Source of the DNA: Sorangium aterium
Lineage (GTDB): Bacteria; Myxococcota_A; Polyangia; Polyangiales; Polyangiaceae
Length of the DNA: 64,000 bases
NCBI RefSeq assembly: GCF_028368935.1
Contig: NZ_JAQNDK010000004.1
Coordinates: forward strand, 124,001-188,000
Direction of reading: 5' to 3'
The number at the start of each line of letters is the position of its first letter. The stretch's first letter is position 1. This document shows, piece after piece, positions 18,040 to 27,015 of this stretch. A model generated the notes under the pieces. It was given only the letters and a program-made list of their open reading frames with translations. It had not been told where the DNA came from and did no database searches. The position numbers and the translations under genes are program-made.

Positions 18040-19230
18040 TCAGGGAGTGAACAGGGTGGCCGATCGCTTCTTCGGCGCGGTCGGCGGGTGCGCGACCGTC
18101 TCCGCGGTCTGACGTGCGCCTGCGGCCTCCAGGCGGACCAGCCTGAGCACGGTGCCCCCGACGATGATCTGGCCGTTTTGCGGGAGCAAGGCGCTCGTGA
18201 TGCGCTGATCGTCGATCTTGGTCCCGTGCGTGCTTCCCTGGTCGATCACGCGCACCTCATCCGCTCCGACGACGATCGTCGCGTGCTTTCGCGACACCTT
18301 CGGATCATCGAGGCGGATGAAGCAATCGGGCTCTCGCCCCACCCTGAACTCTCCAGGGTGCAGCACGAACCGCCGACCTTCGAGGGGCCCGTTGCACACG
18401 AAGAGCTCGTAGGTGATCGCGGCGTTCCCGCCCGACGCCGGGATCGTGGGCCGGAGCGGGGCCTTCGCGATGCGCAGCCGCCCTTCGTACTTCTGCGTCC
18501 ACATCTGCGGGGTTTGCCGGCCTCCCTCGGCCTTGATGCTCGCTTGCACGTACTCGCAGAGCTCGTGGACATCGACGTATCCGTCTCGGTCCAGATCGGC
18601 TGTGCCGGTCGACAGGCCCTCGACGAGGTGGCGCGTGAAGATCGACTGCGAGGGCACCCCCACGGGCTGGTCGGCCTGCCATGCCAGCTGAACCGACGTC
18701 GTGGCGGAGATCACGACGCGACCCGAGCCGTCTCCCATGAACGTCCCGGCGATGTCGACGCTGTCCTGCTCGCTCTTGGCGGAGTTCTCGTACGCGCCGC
18801 TGTAGCAGCAGTCGAGGATCAGGACGATGCGCTTCGCGGGGCACTGATCGATCTGGCGGCTGATCCATGCCGCGTCGACCGAGGTCGCGCTGAAGAGCTC
18901 TTTCTCCGTGTCGCGCGCGGCGAGGTGGAGGTGACCCCAGTCGTCCTTCAGGCCATGACCGGAGTAGTAGAGGACGAGCAGATCCTCCGGATGGCGACGA
19001 TGGAAGAGCGCGCCGATGGCCTTCCGGACCTCGAGCTGGCTGCCATCGACGCAGAGCTGGACGCGGAAATCGCCGATGTCCGGGCTTTCCAGCGTGTCGG
19101 CGAGCTTCGATGCGTCGAGGGCGGGCGCCTGAAGCGAGCGCAACCTGCCGTCCGCATACATTCCGTTCGCGATGATGAGCGCGATGCGGTCCCGTCCACC
19201 GAGCAGTAGATCTCTGTCCAGGGCTGTCAT
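18040..19230 (-). CDS. Caspase-like protease with EF-hand and FHA domain
   Basis: 396 residues from ATG 19230; the frame is open further, but this ATG overlaps the stop of the upstream gene (ATGA). Residues 12-205 are a C14 caspase/metacaspase fold: catalytic His92 in YYSGHGLKD and Cys142 in LILDCCYSGAY. Residues 212-223 (DLDRDGYVDVHE) match a canonical EF-hand calcium loop at all six positions. Residues 290-365 are an FHA domain with GRE (298-300), SRKH (313-316) and STHGT (333-337), which would bind phosphothreonine. No signal peptide or membrane segment. I infer a cysteine protease gated by calcium and phospho-signals, coupled to an EACC1-like membrane partner. Confidence 0.88.
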   Translation of the reverse strand: MTALDRDLLLGGRDRIALIIANGMYADGRLRSLQAPALDASKLADTLESPDIGDFRVQLCVDGSQLEVRKAIGALFHRRHPEDLLVLYYSGHGLKDDWGHLHLAARDTEKELFSATSVDAAWISRQIDQCPAKRIVLILDCCYSGAYENSAKSEQDSVDIAGTFMGDGSGRVVISATTSVQLAWQADQPVGVPSQSIFTRHLVEGLSTGTADLDRDGYVDVHELCEYVQASIKAEGGRQTPQMWTQKYEGRLRIAKAPLRPTIPASGGNAAITYELFVCNGPLEGRRFVLHPGEFRVGREPDCFIRLDDPKVSRKHATIVVGADEVRVIDQGSTHGTKIDDQRITSALLPQNGQIIVGGTVLRLVRLEAAGARQTAETVAHPPTAPKKRSATLFTP

Positions 19231-19586
19231 TTGATTGCGCTGATGCGGCGCGCGAGGTCGAGCACTTCCTTCTCCCCGAGCGGCTTGTCCGAGGTGAACT
19301 CGACCTCCAGACCGTTCTTCCCCCGGATGCGAATGCGGCGCTTCGGCGCGCGGACGACCCACTCATTGACGAGCTGAATCACCTGAGGAAGCACCGCGGG
19401 GAGCGCGGCGACCGCGATCGCGCCGACGGTGAAGGCGTCTCCCTTCGCGTTCTTCGGGAGGCGCCCTTCGACGACGCGGGCCGGGGTCGCGCCTGCGGTG
19501 CCGACGTCGCGCATCAAGCTCTCGAGCATCGCGTCCAGCTGGTCCGCCTCGACCTCGGCGTCGTGAAAATTGAATTGCATGTCCAT
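19227..19586 (-). CDS. EACC1-like small membrane partner of the caspase
   Basis: 119 residues; AGGAGG lies ten bases before ATG 19586. The N-terminal 45 residues are acidic and helical, a hydrophobic segment lies at about 52-77 (FTVGAIAVAALPAVLPQVIQ), and the C-terminal beta-rich tail reads RIRIRGKNGLEVEF then GEKEVLDLARRI. This layout matches what I know of effector-associated constant component 1 (EACC1), a small protein found beside caspase, trypsin and other effectors in bacterial conflict systems. It is coupled to the caspase gene by a four-base overlap. It probably tethers or senses at the membrane. The family assignment is from memory of its architecture, not from a profile search. Confidence 0.68.
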   Translation of the reverse strand: MDMQFNFHDAEVEADQLDAMLESLMRDVGTAGATPARVVEGRLPKNAKGDAFTVGAIAVAALPAVLPQVIQLVNEWVVRAPKRRIRIRGKNGLEVEFTSDKPLGEKEVLDLARRISAIK

Positions 19587-19871
19587 TGGCCATGCACCTC
19601 CTCGCTGTTACGAGTCGCCGAGGAGCGTATCAGCGCTCGCCGGAAGGTGCCAGCCGCGCGGGGGAGTCGCGTGGTGCGCGCGGCGCTGTCTCGACCTGCG
19701 GGGCGCGCCTGAGGCCTGCTTCGCGATCGTCCAGCCCATCTCATGTCCATGCTGATTCCCACGTGAGAGGCCTTGGCGGATCCGTGCAGGTCGGCCAGCA
19801 GCGAAGGTGCTCCTTGCGCGTCGTCGTGACTGCAAAGACACACGAGGCGGAGGTGACGGGAACATACTGCC

Positions 19872-20492
19872 GTGCGAGCTATCCTGCCCCTCGTGCTCTC
19901 CCTCGCTCGCCCCTCGGATGCCGTGATCCACGCCTTCCTCGCTCGCCAGGCGGATCGGCCGCTCTCCTACGCGGAGGTCGGCTGCACCGGCGCCGGCGAC
20001 GGCCGCCCGCGGCCGCCTGCCGGCTTCAACGTCGACCACCACCGCGTGGTGCTCGGCCGGGGCGCCGCGCTCTTCGACCGCGCTGTCGAGGCGATGCGGT
20101 GCTGGGCACAGTTCCGGCTCGGCTGGGTCGAGCTCTGCTATCCCGACGCTCCCCTCCAGACCGGCGTCACCGTGGCGATCCTCGTCCGCGTGCTCGGGAT
20201 TCACTGGCTCAACGCGTGCCGGATCGTCTACACGGTCGATGACACGAGCGGCCCTGTGCGCCGGTTCGGCTTCGCCTACGGGACGCTCGAGGAGCACGGC
20301 GAGCGCGGCGAGGAGCGCTTTCTCGTCGAGCACGACGAGCATTCCGGCGAGGTCGCCTACGACATCTTCGCCGTCTCCCGGCCGAACCACCTCCTCGCCC
20401 GGCTGGGCTTTCCCTACGCGCGCCGGGTCCAGGCGCGGTTCGCCCGCGACTCCATGCGCGCCATGTGCAGCGCCGTGACCTCGCAGCCGTGA
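19872..20492 (+). CDS. DUF1990 family protein
   Basis: 206 residues from GTG 19872; an internal GTG at 19890 is possible and no ribosome site decides. The motifs LSYAEVG, FNVDHHRVVLGRG, WVELCYP, NACRIVYTVDD, RRFGFAYGTLEEHGERGEERF and FAVSRPNHLLARLGFPYARR follow the DUF1990 pattern closely. The family is of unknown function, found in actinobacteria and some proteobacteria and, in fused form, in plants; its fold is thought to be START/SRPBCC-like. No signal peptide. It is transcribed away from the EACC1-caspase pair across a 285-bp divergent spacer in which I see no further gene. Confidence 0.82.
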   Translation: MRAILPLVLSLARPSDAVIHAFLARQADRPLSYAEVGCTGAGDGRPRPPAGFNVDHHRVVLGRGAALFDRAVEAMRCWAQFRLGWVELCYPDAPLQTGVTVAILVRVLGIHWLNACRIVYTVDDTSGPVRRFGFAYGTLEEHGERGEERFLVEHDEHSGEVAYDIFAVSRPNHLLARLGFPYARRVQARFARDSMRAMCSAVTSQP

Positions 20493-20704
20493 GGCGCGCC
20501 GGGAGCGGAGCGGTCCCCGTGACGGGACCCGCGCGCCGAGCGCCCCCTCACCACATCACGCGAGGGCCCGCACGGCCATCCGCCGGCACCCGGAATCGCA
20601 TCCTCCGCAGCGCCCTGAAGCTCCACAGCACTCGGATCCGCCTTCGCAGAGTTCCCCGGGAGCAGGTCGATGCGCGGGTGGGGCTGCGCGTCGGCTCCTG
20701 AAAG

Positions 20705-20900
20705 TGAAAAATCATACAAAAGTGGCTGCGGCGCCTCATCCGGAAGTAATCCAGCGTGCAGATATGCCTGCGACGCCTCATCCGGAAGTAAGCCGTCATG
20801 CAAATCTGCCTGCGCGCGTGCCTCCCGATGAAATGCATCATACAGACCTGCCTGTGGCGGCTCGCTCAGGTACGCGGGCGCATGCGACTCTGCATGATAC
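20705..20900. repeat. Degenerate tandem repeat of about 42 bp
   Basis: This repeat fills much of the 462-bp space between the DUF1990 gene and the next gene. Two good copies share GCCTCATCCGGAAGTAA at 20733 and 20775, 42 bp apart, and weaker copies follow near 20820 and 20862. The tract is AT-richer than its surroundings. On the minus strand a GTG-started frame (20905 down to 20414) reads 14-residue repeats such as AQADLHDGLLPDEA and SQAYLHAGLLPDEA. It has no ribosome site, uses codons rare here (TTA, CTT) and overlaps the DUF1990 3' end, so I do not call it a gene. Confidence 0.6.
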
Positions 20901-20954
20901 CTCACCAGATTACAGACGATGACCGGCCGCTTTCGCTCGTGATGACCGCTTCTT

Positions 20955-21857
20955 ATGGTCCGCGATATGGCGAGAACGAAAAGCCGACAAGAGAGCGCCC
21001 CGCCGGCGGATGCGGGAGACGAGCAGACCCGGAGTTACGAGGCCCTTTACAGACAATACCTGCCGATGGCAGCGGAGATCCCGGAGGCCGAGGTGCAGGC
21101 GTGCCGCGCCGACCCGCGCATCGTGCTGGTCAATGTGAAGCGCGGCGTCGCGGCGATGTGCGGCACGAGGAAGCAATCCCAGGCCGTGAGCGAGCACCTG
21201 CCCAGGATCCCTCTGAAAGAGGTGCTGCAGCTGCCGGACATCGCCAGGGCGCTCCTCTTCGCCTCGCGCGAAGCGCTGCCGCGCACGGCGAGCCCGAGGG
21301 AGATAGAGCGGGCGCTGCAGGAGGTCAGCGGCCCGCGCGAGGAGCTGCTGACGCAGGCGGAGCTCTTCGCCCGGCGCGGGCTGCTCGACAAGGACCGGGT
21401 CGCGCAGATCCGAGCCGGCACCGGCAAGTACGATATGGCCCGCGACGGGATGGAGCTCGCGGCGCTGTTCATGCGGCAAGCGAGTGCCCTGAAGGGGCTG
21501 CACCCGTTCACGCGGGAGGAGATCGAGAAGCTCGGGCGCACGAGCGAGTGGCTGCTCGAGAACCTGACCCCGAACGGCGCGCGGGTCGAGGTGAAGAAGA
21601 AGGAGAGATCGCCCGCCGAGGACGCGCGAGATCGGTTGTGGACCCTGATCGTGCGGCGTCACCAGCACCTCCGGAGGATCGGGTACTATTTCCACGGCGA
21701 CGACTTCGAGCAGATCACGCCGCGCCTGCTCGCGCGGGCGCAATCGGCTCAAGGCGGGGAGCAACAGCAGGAGCCAGCAGAACACGCCCCAGTCGACGGC
21801 GAGGAGGTCGAGCAGGGCACGGTCGGAGACGACATCGTGCAGCAAGGGAATCCCTAG
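20955..21857 (+). CDS. Conserved-looking protein of unknown function
   Basis: 300 residues from ATG 20955; ATG 20967 is also possible. I do not recognise a domain. The N-terminus is basic and polar (MARTKSRQES), followed by a mainly alpha-helical body with a conserved-looking GTGKYDMARDGMELAALF stretch near residue 155 and a basic KKKERSPAEDARDRLW segment near 215. The last 45 residues are Gln/Glu-rich. There is no signal peptide, transmembrane segment or Cys pattern. Third-position GC is high and even along the frame, which supports coding. It sits alone between an AT-richer repeat tract and a convergent HAD gene. Confidence 0.7.
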   Translation: MVRDMARTKSRQESAPPADAGDEQTRSYEALYRQYLPMAAEIPEAEVQACRADPRIVLVNVKRGVAAMCGTRKQSQAVSEHLPRIPLKEVLQLPDIARALLFASREALPRTASPREIERALQEVSGPREELLTQAELFARRGLLDKDRVAQIRAGTGKYDMARDGMELAALFMRQASALKGLHPFTREEIEKLGRTSEWLLENLTPNGARVEVKKKERSPAEDARDRLWTLIVRRHQHLRRIGYYFHGDDFEQITPRLLARAQSAQGGEQQQEPAEHAPVDGEEVEQGTVGDDIVQQGNP

Positions 21858-21938
21858 CCTCGACTCGGTCGTCGCCGGCGTGCCCCGTCGGTCACGCCCG
21901 CTGCCTCGACGCAGGCGCCGAGGGCATGGCCCCGCCGG

Positions 21939-22748
21939 TCACGCCCTCTCCTTCACGAACTCCACGAGATCCGACAGGCTCACTCCCGTCGCGTCGGCGC
22001 TCACGCCCAGCTCCTCGGGCGGCAGGCCCAGGCGGTTGACCCAGAACGTGGGATAGCCGAACCACCGGGCCCCCGCGGCGTCCCAGCCGGCGAACGCGAC
22101 GAACGCGATCTCCTCGCGCGTGAGGCCGAACGCGTCGAGCGCCATCCGGTACGCGCGAGGATCCGGCTTGTACGTCCTCGCCCTGTCCGTGCTGAGCACG
22201 TGCTCGAACAGGCCCCCCAGACCGGAGCTCTCGATGGCGGCCCCGAGCATCTTCGGGGTGAAGTTCGACAGGAACGAGAGCCGGATCCCCGCGCCCCTCA
22301 GCGCCCCGAGCGCCGGCAGCACGTCAGGCCACGCCCGGAGATCGAGGTACGCGCCGAGGAGCCGCGCCCGCTTCTCCTCCCCGAGATCGAGCGCCAGCGC
22401 GCGCTCGGCGAACACCAGCGCATCCGCCGTCACCTGCCAGAAGTCGGCATACTCGTGGGAGGCGACCCGGAGCCACGTGTACTCGAATTGCCGGGTGCGC
22501 CACGCCTCGCTCAGCAATGCACCCTTGCCCGGACAGAGCTCCTCCGCGAGCGCGGCGATCGGCCGCGGATCGAAGATCGGAAAGGCGTCGAAGGCGACCG
22601 CCTTGATCCTCGACCCCGCCGCGGGTCGCGGCGGCGCCGGCCCATGCTGCGCGGCACAGGAGGTGTTCGCGGCCGGGACAGAGCCCAGGAAGCCCGCCGC
22701 GGCCGTGCCGGTCACGCGGTGGAGAAACTCACGACGATTCGTCAACAT
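21939..22748 (-). CDS. Tat-exported HAD-family hydrolase (haloacid dehalogenase-like)
   Basis: 269 residues from ATG 22748, set by GGAGG five bases upstream. The N-terminus NRREFLHRVTGTAAAGF is a twin-arginine signal with a possible lipid or cleavage site near Cys31. The HAD core follows: motif I AVAFDAFPIFD with nucleophile Asp54, motif II FLSNFTP, motif III Lys in YKPDPRAY, and the helical cap between them. The spacing is that of type II L-2-haloacid dehalogenases. Export is unusual for this family, which is normally cytoplasmic. A LysR-type gene is divergent across a 288-bp spacer that holds an 8-bp microsatellite, suggesting possible control by that regulator. Confidence 0.82.
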   Translation of the reverse strand: MLTNRREFLHRVTGTAAAGFLGSVPAANTSCAAQHGPAPPRPAAGSRIKAVAFDAFPIFDPRPIAALAEELCPGKGALLSEAWRTRQFEYTWLRVASHEYADFWQVTADALVFAERALALDLGEEKRARLLGAYLDLRAWPDVLPALGALRGAGIRLSFLSNFTPKMLGAAIESSGLGGLFEHVLSTDRARTYKPDPRAYRMALDAFGLTREEIAFVAFAGWDAAGARWFGYPTFWVNRLGLPPEELGVSADATGVSLSDLVEFVKERA

Positions 22749-22789
22749 GCCAGCCTCCATCCGACCATTCGAGGTGAAACACACGACCT

Positions 22790-22893
22790 GCGAGAGCGCG
22801 AGAGCGCGAGAGCGCGAGAACGCGAGAACGCGAGAACGCGAGTGCCCGAGTGCCCGAGCGCCCGAGCGCGAGAGTGCGAGAGTGCGAGAGTGC
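22790..22893. repeat. 8-bp microsatellite, 13 units
   Basis: Thirteen consecutive 8-bp units run without a break: three GCGAGAGC, three GCGAGAAC, then GCGAGTGC, CCGAGTGC, two CCGAGCGC and three GAGAGTGC. The array sits between the divergent HAD hydrolase (start 22748) and LysR gene (start 23037), inside what should be their shared promoter region. Variants are clustered in runs, as expected from repeat slippage. Copy-number change would move promoter elements relative to each other. Confidence 0.93.
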
Positions 22894-23036
22894 GCGGGGT
22901 CGCGGGTGCGCGAACGCACGCTGGAGAGCATGCGCGGTCCGCCGTTGCGGGGGGATCCACCATCGACGTAGACTCGGCATGCACCTTTGCATGGCGCGGA
23001 GCGCTCTCCGGCAGCAGCGCCCCGTGCCCCGGAGCC

Positions 23037-23975
23037 ATGCTCGACTGGGACGATCTGCGCTACTTCCTCGCCGTCGCGCGGCACGGCAACCTCTCCGCCG
23101 CCGCGCGCGCGCTGAAGGTCACCCAGCCGACCGTGGGGCGGCGCGTCGCGGCGTTCGAGCGGCGCCTCGGGGCGAGGCTCTTCCAGCGCTCGCCGTCGGG
23201 GTTCACGCTCTCGGCCGCGGGCGAGAGCGTGCTCGGCCACGCCGAGCGCATGGAGCAGGACGCGCTCGCGGCCGAGCGCGCCGCCGCCGGGCGCGACGCA
23301 GGCCTGAGAGGCCACCTCCGCATCACCGCGTCCGAGTGGCTCGCCACGCGCGTCCTCGGGCCGCTGCTCGTCCCGTTCCTCGCGCGCCACCCCGCCATCT
23401 CCGTCGATCTCATCGCGGACGCGCGGTGGCTGAGCCTGCCGCGGCGGGAAGCGGACATCGCCCTTCGCCCCGCCGCGTTCGAGCACCACGAGGTCTTCCA
23501 GCGCGAGGTCGCGCGGATCGCGTTCGGCCTCTATGCATCGGAGGACTACCTCGCCGAGCACGGCCCGCCGGACTGGGGCCGGCAGTGCGAGGGCCACGCC
23601 CTCGTCACCATGAACGACGATCCTCCGGCGATCGCCGACCTGTCGTGGGTGCGCGCCGTCGCCGCGAAGGCCCGCGTCGCCGCGCGCACCAACGGCCGCG
23701 AGCCCCAGGCGACGATGGGGGCCGCCGGCGTCGGGCTCGTCTGCCTGCCCCGCTACCTCGGCGACGCGACCGCCGGCCTCCGCCTGCTCTCGCCGCCCTC
23801 GCCGCCGCCAGGGCGCAAGCTGTGGCTCGGGGTGCACCGCGATACGCGCGGGGTGCCGCGCGTGAAGGCGCTCGTCGCGTTCGTCGTCGACGCCCTCGGG
23901 CCGCTCCGGAGCGCGCTCGACCCCGGCGCGCGGCCGCGCGCGTCAGGCGGCGAGCGCCCCCGCTACCGGCCCTGA
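23037..23975 (+). CDS. LysR-family transcriptional regulator
   Basis: 312 residues from ATG 23037. The N-terminal winged HTH reads LDWDDLRYFLAVARHGN, then SAAARALKVTQPTVGRRVAA, the standard LysR start. Residues 90-290 are the periplasmic-binding-like effector domain (GLRGHLRITASEWLATRVLG onward). The frame is open far upstream but only the LysR part has protein character. It is divergent from the Tat-exported HAD gene, the classical arrangement for a LysR regulator and its target. Its 3' end overlaps the convergent lipoprotein gene by 13 bp. The inducer is unknown. Confidence 0.9.
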   Translation: MLDWDDLRYFLAVARHGNLSAAARALKVTQPTVGRRVAAFERRLGARLFQRSPSGFTLSAAGESVLGHAERMEQDALAAERAAAGRDAGLRGHLRITASEWLATRVLGPLLVPFLARHPAISVDLIADARWLSLPRREADIALRPAAFEHHEVFQREVARIAFGLYASEDYLAEHGPPDWGRQCEGHALVTMNDDPPAIADLSWVRAVAAKARVAARTNGREPQATMGAAGVGLVCLPRYLGDATAGLRLLSPPSPPPGRKLWLGVHRDTRGVPRVKALVAFVVDALGPLRSALDPGARPRASGGERPRYRP

Positions 23976-24457
23976 TCGCGCTGACACGCCCTGAGCTCCT
24001 CGAACGGCGCGTCGCACGTCTGGGGCAGGAAATCGGTCCTGCACTCCCGATCTCGCCCGCTCAGGCAATCGAAGAGCGACGCGATCGACGGCGCGAGGAA
24101 GTCGCAGGGGATCCGGTCCGCGGAGACGATGGTCTCGCCCATGCAATCGAAGAAAGGAGCGGTCTGCGCGTTGCAGGGGCGCTGCTCGGAGAGCAGGTCG
24201 GCGCAGCGCTCGTGACACCGGAGCTCCGGACACGTGACGCCGTCGAAGAGCGAGCAGAAGAAATCGCACGAGGCCTTCTGCTCTTCGATGGAGGGCCGGC
24301 CGGAGCTCGCCGACTGCGACCCCTCGGCCGCGCCAGCGCCCCCGGCGCCGTCGGAGCTCTCGGGGAGCCCGTCGACGACGACGGCCCCGCCGCAAGCGCC
24401 CGCCCCCGAGAGCACGACGACCGAAGCCAGGAAAGCGAAGAGCGGCGTCGTTCTCAT
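23963..24457 (-). CDS. Small Cys-rich lipoprotein
   Basis: 164 residues. A signal peptide (MRTTPLFAFLASVVVLSGAG) ends at Cys22, a possible lipidation site although the residue at -3 is Ala. A Ser/Gly linker follows, then a domain with about 12 Cys in pairs (CDFFCSLFDGVTC, CHERCADLL, CMGE, CDAPFEELRACQ). I know no named family for it. The even Cys number suggests disulfides in the periplasm or at the surface. Its stop lies 13 bp inside the convergent LysR gene; TypA begins its 3' end 68 bp upstream on the same strand. Confidence 0.7.
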   Translation of the reverse strand: MRTTPLFAFLASVVVLSGAGACGGAVVVDGLPESSDGAGGAGAAEGSQSASSGRPSIEEQKASCDFFCSLFDGVTCPELRCHERCADLLSEQRPCNAQTAPFFDCMGETIVSADRIPCDFLAPSIASLFDCLSGRDRECRTDFLPQTCDAPFEELRACQRDQGR

Positions 24458-24525
24458 CAGGGCATCTTATAGCGCGGCAAGCACGGCAGGGGCGCGCGTC
24501 GGACGTCCCGCGCGCCCCCCGCCGC

Positions 24526-26364
24526 TCACTCCACCGCCTGCGATTGCTCGATCGCGTCCTCGCGGCGCTCCCGGCGGTTGCACGCGAGCACCTTCTTGCG
24601 GACGCGCACCGCGTCGGGCGTGACCTCGACGAGCTCGTCGCCGTCGATCCACTCCATCGCCGTCTCGATCGTGAGCAGCCGCGGGCTGGCCAGGAGGACG
24701 TTCTCGTCCTTGCCGTGGTTGCGCACGTTCGACAGCTTCTTCTCCTTGATGACGTTGACGTCGGTGTCGTTCGGCCGGTTGTGCTCGCCGATGATCATCC
24801 CCTCGTAGACCTCGACGCCGGGGACGATGAAGAACATGCCGCGCGGCTGCAGGTGGTGCAGCGCGTACGGGGTCGCCACGCCGACGCGATCGGCGACGAT
24901 GGCGCCTGTCGGGCGGCGCATCATCGGGCCGCCCCAGGGCGCCCAGCCGTCGAACATCGTGTTGAGCAGGCCCGTCCCGCGCGTCGCTGTCAGGAACTCG
25001 CCGCGGAAGCCGATGAGCCCGCGCGACGGCACCCGGAACTCGAGGCGGGCGCGGCCGAAGCCGGGGTTCGTCATCTTCACCATCCGGCCGCGCCGGGAGC
25101 TGAGGCGCTCGGTCACGATGCCGACGTAGGTGTCCGGCACGTCCACGACCACGAGCTCGAGCGGCTCCATCACCTCGCCGTCGATCTCGCGCGTCACCAC
25201 CTCGGGGTTCGAGAGCTGCATCTCGTACCCCTCGCGCCGCATCGTCTCCACGAGGATCGCGAGCTGGAGCTCGCCGCGGCCGAGCACCACGAACGTGTCG
25301 GGCACCTCGGTCGGCTCCACCCGGATCGCGAGGTTCTTCATCGCCTCGCGCTCGAGCCGCTCCTTCAGGTGACGGCTCGTCAGGAACTTCGACTGCTTGC
25401 TCTTGCCGGCGAACGTCGACGTGTTCACGCCGATCTTCATCTTGATCGTCGGCTCCTCGACCACGATGCGCGGCAGCGCCTCGGGGTGCGCCGGATCCGT
25501 GATCGTGTCGCCGATCGTGACCGCGTCGAGCCCGGCGATCGCGATCACCTCGCCCGCGACGGCGCTCTCGACCGCGACGCGCTTCAGCCCCTCGTAGGCG
25601 TAGAGCATCTTCACGTAGCCGCGCGACTGCCCGCCCTCGCCGAGGAGCGCGACGTCGGCGCCGGACCGGGCGGTGCCGCGGACCACGCGGCCGACCGCGA
25701 GCCGGCCCACGTACTCGTCGTGCGTCGTGTTGCAGACGATGACCTGGAGCGGACCGTCGGGGTCGCCCGAGGGGCCGGGGACCCGCTCGAGGATGGTCTC
25801 GAAGAGCGGCTCGAGGTCCTTCGCCTCGTGCTCGAGCTCGCGCTTCGCCTGGCCGAACTTCGCGATCGCGTAGAGCGTCGAGAAGTCCATCTGCGCGTCG
25901 CTCGCCTCGAGGTCGCAGAAGAGGTCGAACACCTCGGAGAGCACCTCGTGGGCGCGCGCGTCGCTCCGGTCGATCTTGTTGATGACCACGATGACCGGGA
26001 AGCCGCGCTGGAGGCACTTCGAGAGCACGAAGCGCGTCTGCGGCAGCGGGCCCTCGGCGGCGTCGACGAGGAGGAGCGCCCCGTCGGCCATCATGAGCGT
26101 GCGCTCGACCTCGCCGCCGAAGTCGGAGTGGCCGGGCGTGTCGACGATGTTGATCTTGACCCCGCGGTACCGGATGCTCGTGTTCTTCGCGAGGATGGTG
26201 ATGCCGCGCTCCCGCTCGAGGTCGTTCGAGTCCATGACCCGCTCGGCCACGACCTCGTTCTCTCGGAAGGCGCCCGACTGGCGGAGCATGTGATCGACGA
26301 GGGTCGTCTTCCCGTGGTCGACGTGGGCGACGATGGCGATGTTGCGGAGATCGTTACGGGGCAT
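24526..26364 (-). CDS. typA: Ribosome-associated GTPase TypA/BipA
   Basis: 612 residues, the usual TypA length, from ATG 26364; the much longer upstream frame has no protein character. G1 is [10 protein letters not shown] (13-22), switch region ERERGITI, G3 [12 protein letters not shown] and G4 [11 protein letters not shown]-like domains III and V follow, with a C-terminal TypA-specific domain containing [12 protein letters not shown] and [13 protein letters not shown]. The protein is a translational GTPase that binds the ribosome and acts in assembly and stress or cold adaptation. The start lacks a clear ribosome site. It is divergent from the riboswitch-controlled receptor gene. Confidence 0.95.
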   Translation of the reverse strand: MPRNDLRNIAIVAHVDHGKTTLVDHMLRQSGAFRENEVVAERVMDSNDLERERGITILAKNTSIRYRGVKINIVDTPGHSDFGGEVERTLMMADGALLLVDAAEGPLPQTRFVLSKCLQRGFPVIVVINKIDRSDARAHEVLSEVFDLFCDLEASDAQMDFSTLYAIAKFGQAKRELEHEAKDLEPLFETILERVPGPSGDPDGPLQVIVCNTTHDEYVGRLAVGRVVRGTARSGADVALLGEGGQSRGYVKMLYAYEGLKRVAVESAVAGEVIAIAGLDAVTIGDTITDPAHPEALPRIVVEEPTIKMKIGVNTSTFAGKSKQSKFLTSRHLKERLEREAMKNLAIRVEPTEVPDTFVVLGRGELQLAILVETMRREGYEMQLSNPEVVTREIDGEVMEPLELVVVDVPDTYVGIVTERLSSRRGRMVKMTNPGFGRARLEFRVPSRGLIGFRGEFLTATRGTGLLNTMFDGWAPWGGPMMRRPTGAIVADRVGVATPYALHHLQPRGMFFIVPGVEVYEGMIIGEHNRPNDTDVNVIKEKKLSNVRNHGKDENVLLASPRLLTIETAMEWIDGDELVEVTPDAVRVRKKVLACNRRERREDAIEQSQAVE

Positions 26365-26546
26365 ATACGGCGGCGGCCGTGTAGCACGCGACCCACGGAG
26401 GAGCGAGCCCATCCTCGCTAGAGCCCGAACGTTCGGCCTGCACGGCAGCGGCGCGGCAGCCGCGCAGGGAGGCGCTCGGATGGAGAGCGCGAGGCACGCG
26501 TAGCGCGGGCGAGCCCGCGCCGGGCGGGCGAGGGGAGCGGTAGCGA

Positions 26547-26576
26547 TTGACAGCCGAAGGCGCGCGGCCATAGGGT
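26547..26576 (+). promoter_or_regulatory. Consensus-like promoter for the cobalamin riboswitch transcript
   Basis: A perfect -35 box TTGACA (26547-26552), an 18-bp spacer and TAGGGT (26571-26576) as -10. The predicted start near 26583 falls right at the 5' edge of the riboswitch, which supports the assignment. The rest of the 26365-26546 spacer shows no gene. Confidence 0.65.
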
Positions 26577-26584
26577 GCGCGCCG

Positions 26585-26770
26585 CGCTGGTGCCCGGGCG
26601 TTCGCCTGGGCCGAAGAGGGAACCCGGTGAAATTCCGGGGCTGCCCCGCAGCGGTAAGCGAGAACGACCTCCACCCCAAGCACTGGCCCGACGAGGGCTG
26701 GGAAGCGGTGGACAGTAGGGAGCCGGCCAGGCCGGAGCGCTCGCGAGCCCGAAGACCTGCCAGCGCCCGG
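26585..26770 (+). promoter_or_regulatory. Cobalamin (adenosylcobalamin) riboswitch
   Basis: The conserved blocks appear in order: GAAGAGGGAACCCGGTGAAA, then TTCCGGGGCTGCCCCGCAGC with GGTAAGCGAG after it, CACTGGCCC, GGCTGGGAAGC, GGACAGTAGGGAGCC and the 3' block CGAAGACCTGCC near 26754. These match the B12-box architecture of the cobalamin aptamer. The TonB-dependent receptor begins 245 bp downstream, so B12 is expected to repress that gene, as for btuB. The expression platform (26771-27015) has GC-rich stems, but I could not decide whether control is by termination or by blocking the ribosome site at 27003-27009. Confidence 0.93.
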
Positions 26771-27015
26771 CGGCGGGAGACATCCGGCGCCGGTTCGACC
26801 TGGGAGCCTCGAGGGAGGCGGTGAGGTCCGAGCCGGTGCAGCTCTGCCTCTGCCACGTCCCGGATACCGAACCGCCCCCGCGTCGCCTTCCGGTCGCCCG
26901 CGGGGGCGAGAGGTCGGTCCAGCGCACCGTGCGATGGCCAGCCATTTCGTCCTCGCGGAGCTCGACGCGAGCGGCCCGAAGCCGCTCCGCGCGATTGCGG
27001 CGAAGGAGGACACGA

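Noticed and set aside
20414-20905. 163-residue minus-strand frame with 14-residue repeats
   Set aside because: No ribosome site, unusual codons and overlap with the DUF1990 gene end. Kept as a repeat and as a finding, not as a gene.
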